This document shows, piece by piece, positions 14,101 to 25,010 of a stretch of 64,000 nt of DNA. The position numbers and the translations under genes were made by a program. Each line of letters begins with the position of its first letter. Positions within the stretch are counted from its first letter, which is position 1. Source of the DNA: Liolophura sinensis (lineage: Eukaryota; Mollusca; Polyplacophora; Chitonida; Chitonidae); assembly GCF_032854445.1 (NCBI RefSeq), contig NC_088303.1, positions 28,869,265 to 28,933,264 of the forward strand, written 5' to 3'. The notes beneath the pieces are model-generated. The model did no database searches, had not been told where the DNA came from, and worked only from the letters and a program-made list of their open reading frames with translations.

Positions 14101-17100
14101 CCATTCTTCTGAACCTCCGTGCTGGTACTAAAATAAAACAGGTATGCAATGTACACATTATATTATCACAATTCAGAGAAAATTCCTCACATTTGATTGG
14201 TCGATCCTCCTTGGATAAGATACCTCATTGTTGAACAGGATGAGGTATACAGTCTTAAGCGTTAAGACATTTTTTCTGTATACTAACGGAGTCACAGACG
14301 CACATGCTGGCAGATGGAAACTCTAGTTGACAATGTACCAGTCATTTCGAAAACAGTTCTAATGAACAATAATACAGGTATGTTGAAATACTTCTCGTAA
14401 CATCTTTTTGAAACAACTTGCATATCTTTGCAAACTGAATCGAAAATGATTAACGAGCAGTTCACCTAAGGCAATTATATTTCTCTCAACTCAATGAAGG
14501 TTCCCCGTTGGGTTTCATGCTCCCCATCTCAACGTGTGTGTCGTGACGTTGGTCATCTCATAATAGAAACTGCTACCACAGCCATAGCCATCATGCGGTC
14601 ATTGCGTTACTGTACAAAGGCAAAACTTCCACCCATATGTCAGAAGCTCACTCAATGGTCTACAGGAGAGACATAGCTAATGGGATATCTTGGGTATCAC
14701 AGGAACTTTCATTGGAGGATATCACGTGTTGATATCTATTTTCTTTTCACTTTTAACTGGCATACTGAAGACTGGTTAAACGAAAGACGAGCGAACTCCG
14801 ACTTAAAACACACCAGAGATATTTTAGGCCTAATTTTTCCTCCCTGTCTCATCCCTACACTTTCTTATCTCATGAATCATGATAAAAAAAGTGCATGACC
14901 TGTCTGTCCAATAACTTCCCTTTATCATTCTAACATCACAGGGGAACACACTATTCCCTCCCCTGACAAGGGTCATACTTACTCCTGTAGATGAGGTGTA
15001 ATGCTTGTCGGTGTTATCGCTCTCTCCACCAACTCACACATCCTGGAGCTGGAACATAAAACAACCAACAACTTGATACACACATTTACGTATAAAATCT
15101 AAACTGCACTTCCCCATCTTCCAATTTACTCTAGACCACATTTCAACATCTTCAACAGAAATTATAGTTAAACACGGAAAGTACACGTATTTCTTTAAGA
15201 AAAAAAGCTTGAGACAAAGAATAAAAGGCATACCCTGTTAGTGTGGATGGCTACTGCTGTCCAGTTTATACTGACGTTTTGCCATTTATTTTTTTTATTT
15301 TGTTTTTTTACTTTGATTTCCTGATTTCAATAACAGTAATTTTCAGACACACAGAGGACCCACCTGTGGAGAAGCACAGACTCTAGGATCTCCAAGGAGG
15401 ACTTCAAACATACCACATCAACTTTCTTGGCCATGTTCACACAGTCTGCCACCTGTGACAGGAACAACTTCACTGATCAGAAACCATGCTAACAAATCGA
15501 CACTCACACAGCTCTTGGAGAACTTTCAATGTAAATTCCCAGAAAAATGTAAATTGGCAGGTTGTACTATGCAAAAGTTTTAGGTCATATGTACATTACT
15601 GATGTGTAAAAATTAAATGATCTGAAAACTAAATGATTTCACTTTTATGGTGGCGCCGACATTTGACCAAGTTAAACCATGACCTTTCAAAATGTCACAG
15701 TTCACATTGGTCCAGCAAACTTTATGTAAAACTGCATGAAACGGCATCAAAAATCTGCTTACTGCCACAAAGGCTTAGAGAACAACAGAAGCAGGAACAG
15801 CATTGAAACCAGGTCTCAAATGCTCTGAGGATCTAGAAATTTATTTTATTTTGTTTATTTATTTGATTGGTGTTTAATGTCGTACTTTCACATACACAAC
15901 GGCGGCCGGTATTATGGTGGTGGGAAACCGGGCAGAGCCTTGGGAAAACCCACGACCATCCACAGGATGCCAGCAGACCTTCCCTTGAGCAGACGGGGAG
16001 AATACAGAAATACATCCTCAGTTAATTGAATGCATTACTCTCTGTATGAGCATCATACGTACAAGAAACAGAGAACCTCCTAGTTGAGGTAAATGACAAA
16101 GTTTGTACACTTTGCATGATTCTGAAAGTCCAATGATCCAAGAAAGGTTTTTTTTTTTCTTAGGTTTGTTTGGAAGGTAACATGATATCCTACTGAAAAA
16201 ATGTACATTTCCTCTAAATATGGAATATTTTGCACAAACATTTATCATATTTACCCTTTTGACGAAATCCTCTTCAAGAACATCCCAAGAGACGATGCCA
16301 TGGTCCATGAGCTGGATGAAGGCCTGCAGGGTGTAGGCAAGAGGCTCTCCTGAGCTGTACATCATAGACCATACATGTGCCATGTTAGATCAGTTATAGA
16401 AAACACTACTACTAGTAAAACATTTCATGTCCTGGATGAACTGGTTAATAATAGGCTTAAATAAAGCACAGAAAACAACACTACCAAACCACTTGTTTGT
16501 GAAAGTAAACAGGGCAATGTGGGGGCTATTTCAAGAGACTAGATGTCGATGTGTCTACAGATGTTTTGACTTTGTCTGTGACCCAGTGATAGATATAGTG
16601 TCCAATAGCAGCCATAAAGAAATCAGTATAAAATAAAATAAATGTTTTTCCAAAAAATGTTCAATTAAAATGAAAAATGTGAAATCACGGATTTATTTTT
16701 AAATAAGGCAAACACCAATTTTATTTTGTATTTTACAGGTGAGCCGATACTAAATTCAGAATTCAGAGTTATATTTTGCCCTATCTTGACACTTTTTTAG
16801 GATTTTCCTGTTTTTCAAGGCATTCCAATCACACAGATGTGACTTCAACAGGAAAAAGCGCTGAGCTAGTCTATATTTTTTCACAAATTAAATGGTTTTC
16901 AAGTTTTGGTTTTATTCCCTATTGCGACGTTGATTTATCCAGCCAGTAAAACAAATATTTAAATTGGTGTAGCCTATTAAAAGAAATTCCTTGATATAAA
17001 GCCGTGTTCACATGATGCAGTTGTCAAGTCGACCTATCAAATTTGACTTCCAATGATATTCAACAAATCACAAAGTCTGAATGCAGCTTGTGAAATAGAC

Positions 17101-20100
17101 TAGTCGTACTTTCATTCCACTTGTCAAATTCAATAGGACGACAAGACAAATCGCATTGTGTGAATCTGATATAAAAATTAAAAGGATACTCAATTAAAAA
17201 GAGAGGATGCAGTCTAATTAAAGAGTTAAGTATACAGAAAGCTTACTATGCGGCATCCACAACGATTTTGATGAGCAGCTGCAGACCCTGTCGGTTGATG
17301 AATTCCGTGGCAAAGGTGATGTCTGAAGACAGCTGGGCTAGCTTCTTCAGGGCTTCTATCTTATCAGCACGGTTGGATCCCGTTAACTTCCCCAGTGTTA
17401 ACTCCGCTGTCCGACTCTGAAATATTCACGTACTTGAGATTACAATTACTGTCCACAGGCACAGCCATAAAAAAAATGACATTTTTCAGTTTTCCACTCA
17501 CCTTCTTTCCATTTTAAGTAAGCTGTAGATCATCGAATCAAACATTTAAATACATTGGTATACTATATAACCTACACTAAATGAGCAAAAATTTCGTCCA
17601 TGACTAACTTGGCCATTTTTCCTGATTCTGAGAGTTCTGATGATTCTAGAAAGGTGTTTTGAGGTTTGCTTGGAACATGGGTGATATTCTACTGAAAAAT
17701 TACAAGTCAGAGCACCAAAAATGCACTCTCATGGGCGAAATTTGAGGTCATTGAATGGTGAATAGTAAATCACTTGTCTAAATTTCACTTATAGAACATA
17801 GTGAGGACGATGCCAGGACTGGGTCCATGTAGAAAGTCTCTTGTAGTATTTTAAGAGTATACAGCGTAAATGAGTGTTTCTAATGGAGTACAATAAAAAG
17901 AATACAGATATATTTACATATGTTTTTCCCAACTTCCCATCAAGGTGTGTTCTCTACAGATGACTTGCACTCACAACCATTTTGGATCATTTAACAAAAC
18001 AATTTTATCGCCTCAAAAAATTCTATTTCTTAGATCCAACATTCTGAGATTCTTAACTGATGTTTATCAATGCACTAAAGAATTTTAGTGTTTAAAGTAT
18101 TCAGTGGTTGCCAGATTTAAGGATGGAGGAAACCAAAACACCCAGCCTAAACCACAAACTTTTGCTACTTTGCTGACAAACTTTACCACAGACAGACCTG
18201 TTTGCCATATTGATGGAAAACATGTGGTCTTCACCTAATGTAATCCTGAAAAAATGACAAAACCATCAACTGCTTATTGTTAATTAGGCCATACCAATTA
18301 ACATTTTAGTTTTATGGGCTAAACAAAATCATTTTTTCTGTAAAAATACATAGGAACTAGAGCCCAAGGCCTGTGAAATGGGTATATTGCTTTTCTTCTT
18401 TTTTTATTTTTCTTGTAACTAATGACCAACTGACTTCTAGCAGAATTCACTGGTCTTCTTTACCCACAAAGTGCCTATCAGTTATTCTGTTTGTAATCCC
18501 ACCTCATTATGACATGACCTTAAAGAGAATGCATTGCACCAGAACTTCATATTATCATATACGGTAAGACCGTAGACATTTTTCCGAAATTTTTTTTGCA
18601 ACTAAGTCTTTACCATTTCTATTTGTTCGGTTAGTGTAAGAAAGAAAAAATCTTCATAATTTGTACCACTGCCATATGTGGCAACAGATCAAGGCAACAT
18701 ATCATAATACAATGCATGTTTTGGTCCCTACATTGTAGAGTTGTATCTCAATAGTACAAATACGGCAAGGACACATAAAATACATGTACAATCTGTCAAC
18801 CTTTTTTTCGATCTTTTCAGGATAATATCCAAATATTCATCAGATGTAGCAAACATAATTAAAGGTTCATTCCATAAATTAACAGATAACTTCTTCCACA
18901 GACCATGAAAAACTTTGAGTAATAAGTTTGTTGGCATTCACACAATTAGGAAGATCAACTACTGGGCACTAACCCAAGGAGTCAAGCAGTGCTACAGATA
19001 ATTTTCAGAGGTAGTGCTGTACTCCCTACTTTTCCAAGAGAAGGAGTAGTGGGTAAGCCTACCGCAGTACACATGTTTGGAAAATAATCAACACTTATTA
19101 CACTCTAGACCTACAGAGAGGTACAGTGATTCTTACAGTTACTTATAAGACTACAAGTATATGCATGTACATGTCCATTGCCCAGAATTACAACTTGTCA
19201 TAACATTCTAGAATAAACTAATTATTTCAGCTCTTCTCACGAGAAATGAATGCGAATAATGTTCATAGGCCTACATTTATTTATTACATCTCAACCTGTA
19301 GGCCTACTAGATTTATTCCAATAACTCGCTCACTGACAACTTAACCTCTTCATTTTCTTTTGATAGCAGGGGTTGCAGTATTAATTCATTCTATGGTAAC
19401 TTGCGAAATGCGACTGGTAAATTTTTTTTACCTGTCAATACATTTCTGTATTGGGCCTATGGGGGATACAAGTTCACGGGAGTTCCACCTGGGGGCATTG
19501 GCGTATATACCGGCAGTTGGATTTAAAACCCTGGTGATACACAGCCTTCGCACACGAGCATCAGGTGAAGGTAGCATTTTTCTAACCTCAACTTCGTGAG
19601 CGCCCCCACGCAGAACTCCAGCAAACTTGTGTCCCTCATAGGCCTTTTACACCAACAATTGCTGTTCTGGGATCAAAACATGATTCTCTTTTTATTCTAA
19701 ATCCAAATGTCGGCCTACATTTGATTTATTAATTCTATTTATTTGATTGGTGTTGTACACCCTACTCAAGAATATTTCACTTACACGACGGCAGCCAGCA
19801 TTATGGTTGGAGGAAACCTGGCAGAACTCAGGGGAAACCCACAACCATCCGCAGGGTGCTGGCAAACCTTCCCACGGCCTACATTAGAAGACAAAAATTT
19901 ATTATTTGTGCTTTATTTATTGGCAGTAAATAGTATAAATCTAAAGTGTTTCTAAACACTAGCTGTTCTCATGATCGTTGCATTTCAAAGCATTAGCCTC
20001 TCTCCTCAGAAATCACCGATTCTGTAAGACGGGTAGGAAGTTGCGGGTCATGCCGCCCAATGTTAAAACACTGGGGAAAAGGTAACTTTTTGCCACTTCA

Positions 20101-23100
20101 CTAGCGACCAGTAAGGCCTAGCTGTACAAAATAGCATCACGAAAGCTCTGCAGAAACACTCAGACTATCTGGAAAGCTGAAAATTACACAAATCCAACGG
20201 ATACAAGATCCCTGACAGCGATTCAATAATTGGCATTTTCCTATGCAATAACATTAGGAGGGCCGTTTTCTTCACCCACACTGTTTGTTACCAAGGAGAT
20301 CACGTGGCCTCTAGCTTCCAATCCATTTCACAGAATACATGTACAAGTTGGAAACTGGACCCTTGATGTCACTTTAACACAGCACAAATAACTGATGATC
20401 GCTGTAGAAATAAAACTATATACTGGGAGCTATGTTAGGATGATTTAATGCAGTACAGTAGCAGAACTTGGGCTACAATGGGCCTCTGGCAATTCTCACC
20501 AAAAGACCCATAAAAATCATCTAATTGAGAAATGTTGATTGCACGTTCCAGCATTTGCAATTGTTCCTGTTACTTAATTGGAAAGTCTTTAAAAACAAGA
20601 AAATTGTAAAAACAACACCATTAAGATCAAACAAAATAAAAAGGTACATTATAGATTTTATTTTAAATCTATTTTTGGGCTCATAAAAACACAAAGTAAA
20701 ACTGGTGTCGCCTAAATCCTCAAAGATGATGTCAGCGGAACTTATTGGAATGGAGCACTTTCTAAGGTAGAACTCACTAGCAGACTTGACAGCCAGCAGG
20801 TTAATGGGTGAAGAGAACCATCCATATCAAAAACAACAGACAGACAATGTAATTTATTTGTGCTTGCTGAACAGAATCCACGATCATACTTACAGGCGCA
20901 TCTGTCATTGCCAGGACATTGCCATTTTGAATTTCAAGCCGGTTCTATAGGGACAAGAGAGAGACAATACAATGATATACATGTACATGTAGTTGTATAT
21001 ATCACGCCATGATCCCTCTACAAGCAATTATACAACATCTCAGGAGCTCACATTTGACAGGACTCCAACCAATCTACATCACTGCATTCTCTAAAACTGC
21101 ACCTCTTCTAGATTATCATTACATTACTCATTTAATTTTGGTATGTATTCCATGTGCTGCAATACATGTCATTCAAACAGACCATAGGAATCTGGTGTTA
21201 GCCCATTCTGCAAATATGATGAACTATTAAGAAAAAATATTCAGAGAACTAGTGTGCCGGACAGAAGTTATGATAGATGGAGCACAACATTTAGTCATAT
21301 AATAAACAACTTACCCGCTCTGTGATAAATGTCTGCCTGGTTGCATCAGTGAATTGAAGAGAGAAGTTGTTGGGCTCTGTTAACTTCCACCTGATCATCA
21401 ATATAAATGAAATCATGACAACAACTACATGTACTTTAAAGGCCTATTCCTTGATTTTATGCCTCAGTAGAGCAACTAAGTGGTAGACTCAAGCTCATGG
21501 CCTCACTGGCCAATAAGCTGTCGTCTGAACAAAGACAATGTGCGTGAAGCTCACTCAGCCAAGCAAGGCCCCTATAGATAAAGAAGAAACACTTATTGCG
21601 TCGTTACAGGCCTCTCAGGCAACTATCTTGAAATTCTGGATTAAACTGCACCATGAATATACTAAAGTACTAAACTACATGTAAATATTGTATTTCACCT
21701 TTAGTTTAGCATTTTTGAAGTGACACATTTTATTTGATTCTGATTCATTCATTCAACTTATAATGGCCAACTGTGGAGATTTCTTGTAAACTTTGATTGA
21801 TTTCTTATTGGCAAATATTAAGTGTTGGTATTAAAAATATCATTTCAAGGCCTTTGTGTCCTTTTGAAGGTGTATTCTTACATACCAAACATTAGGTCTT
21901 GCATTTACTACCAGTAAGTAATGGTACGAAGTATTGCACTATGTAAAACTTCATATTCTTGAGTACGGCGTAAAACACCAATCAAATAAATAAATAAATA
22001 AAACTTCATACATTGAGTTTAAGGCTTTTCATATGAATAATTCTGCACGTTAAGCACTGGTTGCTTAAATATAATCATCAGAGAAGTTAAGCTTCAGTAA
22101 TAATGGCTTTATTAGTAATGTACTCTTGCATCTCATGTTTATTAATATTACACCATAACGGCTCTTGTCATTTTCCCCTTTCAACTTACTTTTCACTGAT
22201 GTCTTGAATTATAGCAGCCAAGGGTCGATTCTGAAATGAAATTGACATGCAAATTGATTACCAGCAACTTCCATAAAATATGTGTACAGTTGTATGAATG
22301 CAAGCACTTTGGAAGTATGGCTTTTGTACTATAATAAGCCTTAATAGCTAGGCTCATGTCAATAACCATGACAACTGAACAAAAACAGTAATTTTGTTGC
22401 AAATGGACAAAATGGTGAAGATATGCAACAATTTTCAATTCACTATGATGAACAGTTTTGACAAAAAAATTTTGAAAACAAGACAAAAACAGCCTTAATC
22501 TTTATGAAATTCCATAAAATGACCTGTAGTTCAACCCTGATTTGTAAATTGTCAATGTTAAACCATTTGCCAAATTTCAATTCAATATGACGACATGCTT
22601 TGAGGCAGCCTAAAGACCTCTCCTGTACCCCTTCCACAGCCGATAAACACTACTAAGCTTGAAACAACGTTTGAACATTTCTTTAATCAGATGAAAGACA
22701 GCTGATGTTCATAGAGGAGAAGTAATTTCCAAAAACTTTTCCACAGAATGCTCATGTCAATAAAATCATAATATTATGAAAATCAATATTATTATTTTCA
22801 ATCATCTGCTATAAATTCCCCTACTCACCTAGTAGTTCAGTATCAAATAAAAGATTAATATTCCAATATTTTAATACATAAAAACAATGCTTCCCATAAA
22901 ACCACATGTACAAATATGTCAAATCCAACAAAATGAGAAAAAAAAATTACAGTAAAATGAACTGTAACTTCAGAAAGAATCAAGAATTTTTTCTTCAAAA
23001 TGACAGGACTGACAAGTAACAAAAGTCTATAAATGAACATCACGCAGATCTTGCTCTAAACAAAGCACAGTTTCGGCCTTGTATAAACTTCATGCCAAAG

Positions 23101-23356
23101 TATGGCTTCAGTCATTGGTTTTTACATCACAGCAGAAGACAAATAAACCTTATGATTTTACACTCCAAGGCTGCAAAAACTACAGAAAAAACAATGATAA
23201 GCCCATGAAGTACATATATACCTGGTCCAGATTGATGAACTGTGTTTCTTCACCCGGCATAATTATAGCCACTTTCTTGATGTTCTCTGACAGCTGAGGC
23301 ATGGTCGACACACGTAGCTGCCGGTCCTGTGACGATCTTGACTCCATCCTGTTCAT
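2017..23356 (-). CDS. elmo: ELMO engulfment and cell motility protein, 21 coding exons, 731 aa
   Basis: Orthologue of ELMO1/2/3 and CED-12. ELMO proteins bind DOCK180-type proteins to form a Rac exchange factor for engulfment and migration. Exons, first to last: 23222-23356, 22190-22230, 21315-21390, 20894-20944, 17247-17416, 16255-16354, 15364-15452, 14983-15048, 14049-14127, 12628-12678, 11979-12098, 10428-10550, 9889-9993, 9169-9277, 8637-8773, 7634-7803, 6701-6816, 5313-5414, 4760-4827, 3425-3559, 2017-2169. All have AG/GT borders and all phases join to 2196 nt. Diagnostic stretches are [40 protein letters not shown] and [16 protein letters not shown]. Domains are the RBD-like N terminus, ARM repeats, ELMO domain, PH and a proline-rich tail. 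An in-frame TAA directly precedes the ATG at 23356; ATG at 23347 is an alternative start. Vertebrate proteins are about 720-730 aa. Confidence 0.97.
2365..2645 (+). repeat. SINE-A, near full-length copy
   Basis: Head GGGGCCGAAAGGGTTAGCACGCC, B-box-like AAAAGTCCAGC, full body, then an AAATAAATAAAT tail. AATCAAAATT before and AATCAAATTT after may be the target duplication. Confidence 0.88.
2720..2973 (-). repeat. SINE-A, near full-length, opposite orientation
   Basis: Tail (ATTTATTTATTT) at 2720, body in reverse, and the tRNA-like head ending CAACTGAGCCATGGAGGCCCCT at about 2973. Confidence 0.88.
3001..3290 (-). repeat. Degenerate SINE-B-like sequence
   Basis: Starts CAATTTTTCAGTCATATCACGAC, like the 3' end of the SINE-B copies at 52080 and 62748, then TGCCGAGCGCCAAGCAAGG resembles their inner part. 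The rest is diverged. Confidence 0.45.
3425..7803 (-). CDS. elmo: ELMO exons 16-20: DOCK-binding helix region and PH domain
   Basis: Residues 485-681. Exon 16 gives [20 protein letters not shown] and [11 protein letters not shown], exon 17 [19 protein letters not shown], exon 18 [18 protein letters not shown], exon 19 [12 protein letters not shown] and exon 20 [15 protein letters not shown]. The PH part (exons 17-20) is more divergent from vertebrates than the ELMO domain, notably exon 20 ([16 protein letters not shown]). Introns hold a 34-bp minisatellite and SINE copies. Confidence 0.94.
4021..4630. repeat. Minisatellite in ELMO intron, about 34-bp unit
   Basis: About 17 units of the type GATAAAACCCAGTCTATAAG followed by GATGAATACATGAT. 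Alternating TCTATAAGG and TTTATAGGG variants in 4100-4300 show a 67-bp higher-order period. Confidence 0.9.
5463..5850 (-). repeat. SINE-A, two copies in tandem (second partial)
   Basis: The first runs from the T-rich tail at 5463 through CTCAAGAATATTTCACTGAT to the head GAGCCATGGAG at 5712. A second diverged copy begins TTGATTGGTTTGAAATACC and fades after GGAAACCAGAG. Confidence 0.8.
6200..6370 (+). repeat. SINE-A copy, diverged
   Basis: Body from CAGCAACCTGCTGACAGTC to GTAAAACACCAATCAAAAAT. The microsatellite (TTA)n at 6176-6196 precedes it. Confidence 0.8.
6890..7072 (+). repeat. SINE-A copy, 5'-truncated
   Basis: Begins TCATGCTGGCTTCCTC and ends in (AAAT)n, in an ELMO intron. Confidence 0.88.
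8637..10550 (-). CDS. elmo: ELMO exons 12-15: ELMO (CED-12) domain
   Basis: Residues 327-484. Exon 12 gives [15 protein letters not shown] and DFKKLGFV, exon 13 [19 protein letters not shown], exon 14 [20 protein letters not shown] and exon 15 [16 protein letters not shown] then [17 protein letters not shown]. These match the vertebrate PGMLALDNMLYLAK, HPMFFTHDRAFEELF and [14 protein letters not shown] blocks. A SINE-A fragment lies in the intron between exons 13 and 14. Confidence 0.95.
9523..9636 (-). repeat. SINE-A fragment
   Basis: TTTATTTATTTATTGGATCGG tail and the last body part as far as GAGCCTGGGGGA. Confidence 0.82.
10855..11978 (-). repeat. 75-bp tandem array made of ELMO exon 11 and its splice donor
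   Basis: About 13 units of 74-76 bp fill intron 11, which runs 10551-11978. On the minus strand each reads TGCTTCAG, then [16 protein letters not shown]-like coding sequence, then AAGGACCAG|GTGAGTGTG. Five adjacent units near 11338-11690 are exactly 75 bp and in frame without stops; the units nearer 10860 and some middle ones are 74 or 76 bp and shift frame. The array is broken by a SINE-A copy. The true next exon (10428-10550) continues the normal protein. Confidence 0.9.
11700..11880 (+). repeat. SINE-A copy inserted in the exon-11 array
   Basis: 5'-truncated copy beginning TTCATGCTGGCTTCC and ending in about 22 A. The preceding CTCTTCTAACT and following CTCATCTAACT look like a target-site duplication of about 11 bp, so it inserted after the array formed. 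Confidence 0.88.
11979..12098 (-). CDS. elmo: ELMO exon 11, source of the neighbouring intronic array
   Basis: 120 nt, phase 0-0, residues 287-326. It encodes [20 protein letters not shown] followed by [14 protein letters not shown] and ADPKDQ. It aligns with vertebrate HVIRG...EMAHQLYVLQ...DPNDQ, where the ELMO domain begins. The donor is CAG|GTAAGTGTGC. The last two thirds of this exon plus the donor are repeated downstream through the whole of intron 11. Confidence 0.95.
12628..17416 (-). CDS. elmo: ELMO exons 5-10: armadillo-like repeats
   Basis: Residues 102-286. Exon 5 gives [19 protein letters not shown], almost the vertebrate AMKELAKLSADVTFATEFI. Exon 6 gives [17 protein letters not shown], exon 7 [13 protein letters not shown], exon 8 [14 protein letters not shown], exon 9 [15 protein letters not shown] and exon 10 [17 protein letters not shown]. 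Relative to vertebrates about five residues are missing between exons 5 and 6 (around [16 protein letters not shown]). Confidence 0.95.
12893..13162 (-). repeat. SINE-A, near full-length
   Basis: Tail at 12893, full body, head ending GGCCACGGAGGTGCC, in ELMO intron 10. Confidence 0.85.
15842..16000 (-). repeat. SINE-A fragment
   Basis: Tail TTTATTTATTTGATTGG and body as far as GCAGACCTTCCC. Confidence 0.83.
17000..17170. mobile_element. Short inverted-repeat transposon (MITE-like), about 170 bp
   Basis: The left end (GTTCACATGATGCAGTTGTC, then GTCGACCTATCAAATTTGAC) and the reverse complement of the right end (ATTCACACAATGCGATTTGTC, then GTCGTCCTATTGAATTTGAC) pair over about 45 bp. TATA stands at both edges. 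A relative is at 42090-42290. Confidence 0.6.
17578..17760 (+). repeat. Dispersed repeat C, copy 1
   Basis: Contains TTTCGTCCATGACTAACTTG, CCTGATTCTGAGAG, AGAAAGGTGTTTTGAGGTTTG and CAAAAATGCACTCTCATGGG. Related copies are at 48462-48635 (same strand) and 44218-44450 and 44455-44660 (opposite strand). More diverged ones may lie at 16080-16215 and 7855-8030. No coding potential seen. Confidence 0.65.
19736..19885 (-). repeat. SINE-A fragment
   Basis: TATTTATTTGATTGGTGTTG, then body as far as GGCAAACCTTCCC. Confidence 0.83.
20088..20345. repeat. Dispersed repeat D, copy 1
   Basis: About 250 bp shared with 25592-25845 in the same orientation. Common stretches are TCACGAAAGCTCTGCAGAAA, GAAAGCTGAAAATTA, ACGGATACAAGATC and TTTTCTTCACCCACACTGTT. 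Similarity looks near 80-85% by eye. No terminal repeats found. Confidence 0.75.
20894..23356 (-). CDS. elmo: ELMO exons 1-4: N-terminal Ras-binding-like domain
   Basis: Residues 1-101. Exon 1 gives [14 protein letters not shown], like the KVAIEWPGANAQ start of vertebrate ELMO. Exon 2 is 41 nt and gives [14 protein letters not shown]. Exon 3 gives [19 protein letters not shown] and exon 4 gives [13 protein letters not shown]. In the family this ubiquitin-like fold binds RhoG. About 20 residues precede the usual start ([13 protein letters not shown]), so translation may begin at the second ATG. Introns hold SINE fragments but nothing else coding. Confidence 0.93.
21953..22005 (+). repeat. SINE-A 3'-end fragment
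   Basis: TATTCTTGAGTACGGCGTAA, then AACACCAATC and an AAATAAAT tail. Confidence 0.82.
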
Positions 23357-23639
23357 TTAGATTCCAGGACAACACACCCTCCAAGTTTAAAGTCTCAGCA
23401 CGTTTTGCTCGCCTACATGTACAACACAGATGTCAGACATAGGTTTGAAAGTTCTTCTACTTCAACCTCTCTGCAAAGTAGGCAAAAGGGTAAAAGATTT
23501 TACCCGTTGAAAACAGATATTTCAATATATTTTCTCATGATAGCTTGAAAAATTTTCATTTCAAAGCATATGTTTGTTCTTCTTATTCTACTGATCGCAA
23601 TGGAAAGCTATGACTCAACTAAAGAGTATAAGTACATCA

Positions 23640-23850
23640 TTTATTTTATTTATTTAGTTATTCGATTGGTGTTTTACACCTTTTACTCAAGAATATTTCA
23701 CTCATACAAAAATGACCAGCATTATGATTGAAGAAACCTGGCAGAGCCCGTGTACATCCGCATGTTGACAGCAGATCTTCCCGCGTATGACTGGCTAGCA
23801 TGACTTGAACTCACAATGGTCAGATTAGTGAGAGGCATTATATTCAGTAA
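23640..23850 (-). repeat. SINE-A copy, diverged
   Basis: Tail ATTTATTTAGTTATTCGATTG, body with GAATATTTCACTCATAC, then a degenerate head. It lies just upstream of the first ELMO coding exon. Confidence 0.78.
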
Positions 23851-23995
23851 CAAGTAGCCTGTCAAATTAAGTTTTGCTCTACATCTCACCACAATGTGGG
23901 CACAGGTGGGCAGACCAAGGACATCAGATGAGTATAATATTAATTTTAATTTTCTGTGGCATACTACCTTTTGGACTGATCACCTAGCTCTGTAC

Positions 23996-24394
23996 GGCTG
24001 TGATTACATATACTTTCACAGCCCTGTCTTGTTCCATAAGCTTACCTTGAACACCACTGTACTTCCCCTGCTGGCTTCAGTATAGTTCTGCTGGGCACCA
24101 AATAATTTGTCCATATTCAGTCGTCTCAGCTATCAATTCTAGGTAGAGGAGTATGCATTCAAACATGGCGGTTGGAGTTGGAATTTATCCAGTTTCCACT
24201 ATAGTTTTATGCTTGTGGGGTTTACTAGTGATGCCACATTGAACACTTACCTGGAATTGAAAGCTGAGACAGACAAATTATTTGGTGCCCTGGAGTAGTA
24301 TACTGAAGCCAGCAAGCGAAGTACAAAAGTGTTCAAGGTAAGCTTATGGAACAAGACAGGGCTGTGATAGTATACATAATCACAGCCCTACAAG
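23996..24394. repeat. Imperfect inverted repeat, arms about 147 bp, spacer about 106 bp
   Basis: Left arm 23996-24142 (GGCTGTGATTACATATAC, CCTGTCTTGTTCCATAAGC, GGCACCAAATAATTTGTC) pairs with right arm 24249-24394. Both arms end in a splice-donor-like motif. On the minus strand the right arm ends CAATTCCAG|GTAAGTGTTC, and on the plus strand the left arm ends CAATTCTAG|GTAGAGG. Confidence 0.85.
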
Positions 24395-24698
24395 CTACTG
24401 ACCGCCGTGAGATACACATAAAATTTTACAAAGGATAACAAGAAACAAGGCATAAATTTGACTTTGATAGCTCTAGATTGAAAACGATTATCTGCAAGCG
24501 TCTGGCCTGTTTCGGAGTTTTTCTATGATCAACAACATTTCTTGTAGAGATTTGCTTCAACAGTGTATTTTTGTTAACAACAACATCACGTACCAGTGCG
24601 CTTGTAACTTGTACTGTAAACATAGTTTGTTGGGAAACGTCAAAAACCTTGATCTCAAAATTTATGACTTTTCATGTTTTAAATAGGGGCATCCTTAC

Positions 24699-25010
24699 CC
24701 GAATTTATTCCATTGTCAGAGTGTAATAGAAGACAGACGTTTATCAGTGTTGACAGACATTGAGTTCCTTCTTTCACTTCCTTCTTCTGCAGCTTCCGCC
24801 CAGCGTGTGCGGTCAAGGTCGCTTTTCATCCGGGCACCTGGAATGGCGGCCCACATGGATGGCATGGAGTACGATTTTAGGAGAAGAGTGCTGTACGTGT
24901 CTCTGCGTTGCATCTTAAATACTTTAAAGGATTGTAGCGCAAAATGCAGTCATTTGCTTTCAGTATCTTGTTATCCAAGCATGTTCAAGCGCCATGTCAG
25001 CGGGAAGTTC
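24699..25010 (-). other. Candidate non-coding first exon of ELMO
   Basis: A GC-richer stretch with several CpG about 1.3 kb upstream of the ELMO start. On the minus strand it ends at a good donor, ATTCGG|GTAAGGATG (24699/24698). The ELMO start exon can be preceded by an acceptor-like ACATGTAG near 23414, so the two could join as 5' UTR. Open frames on both strands here (about 60-65 codons on minus, a GGAATGGCGG start at 24843 on plus) match nothing I know. Confidence 0.3.
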
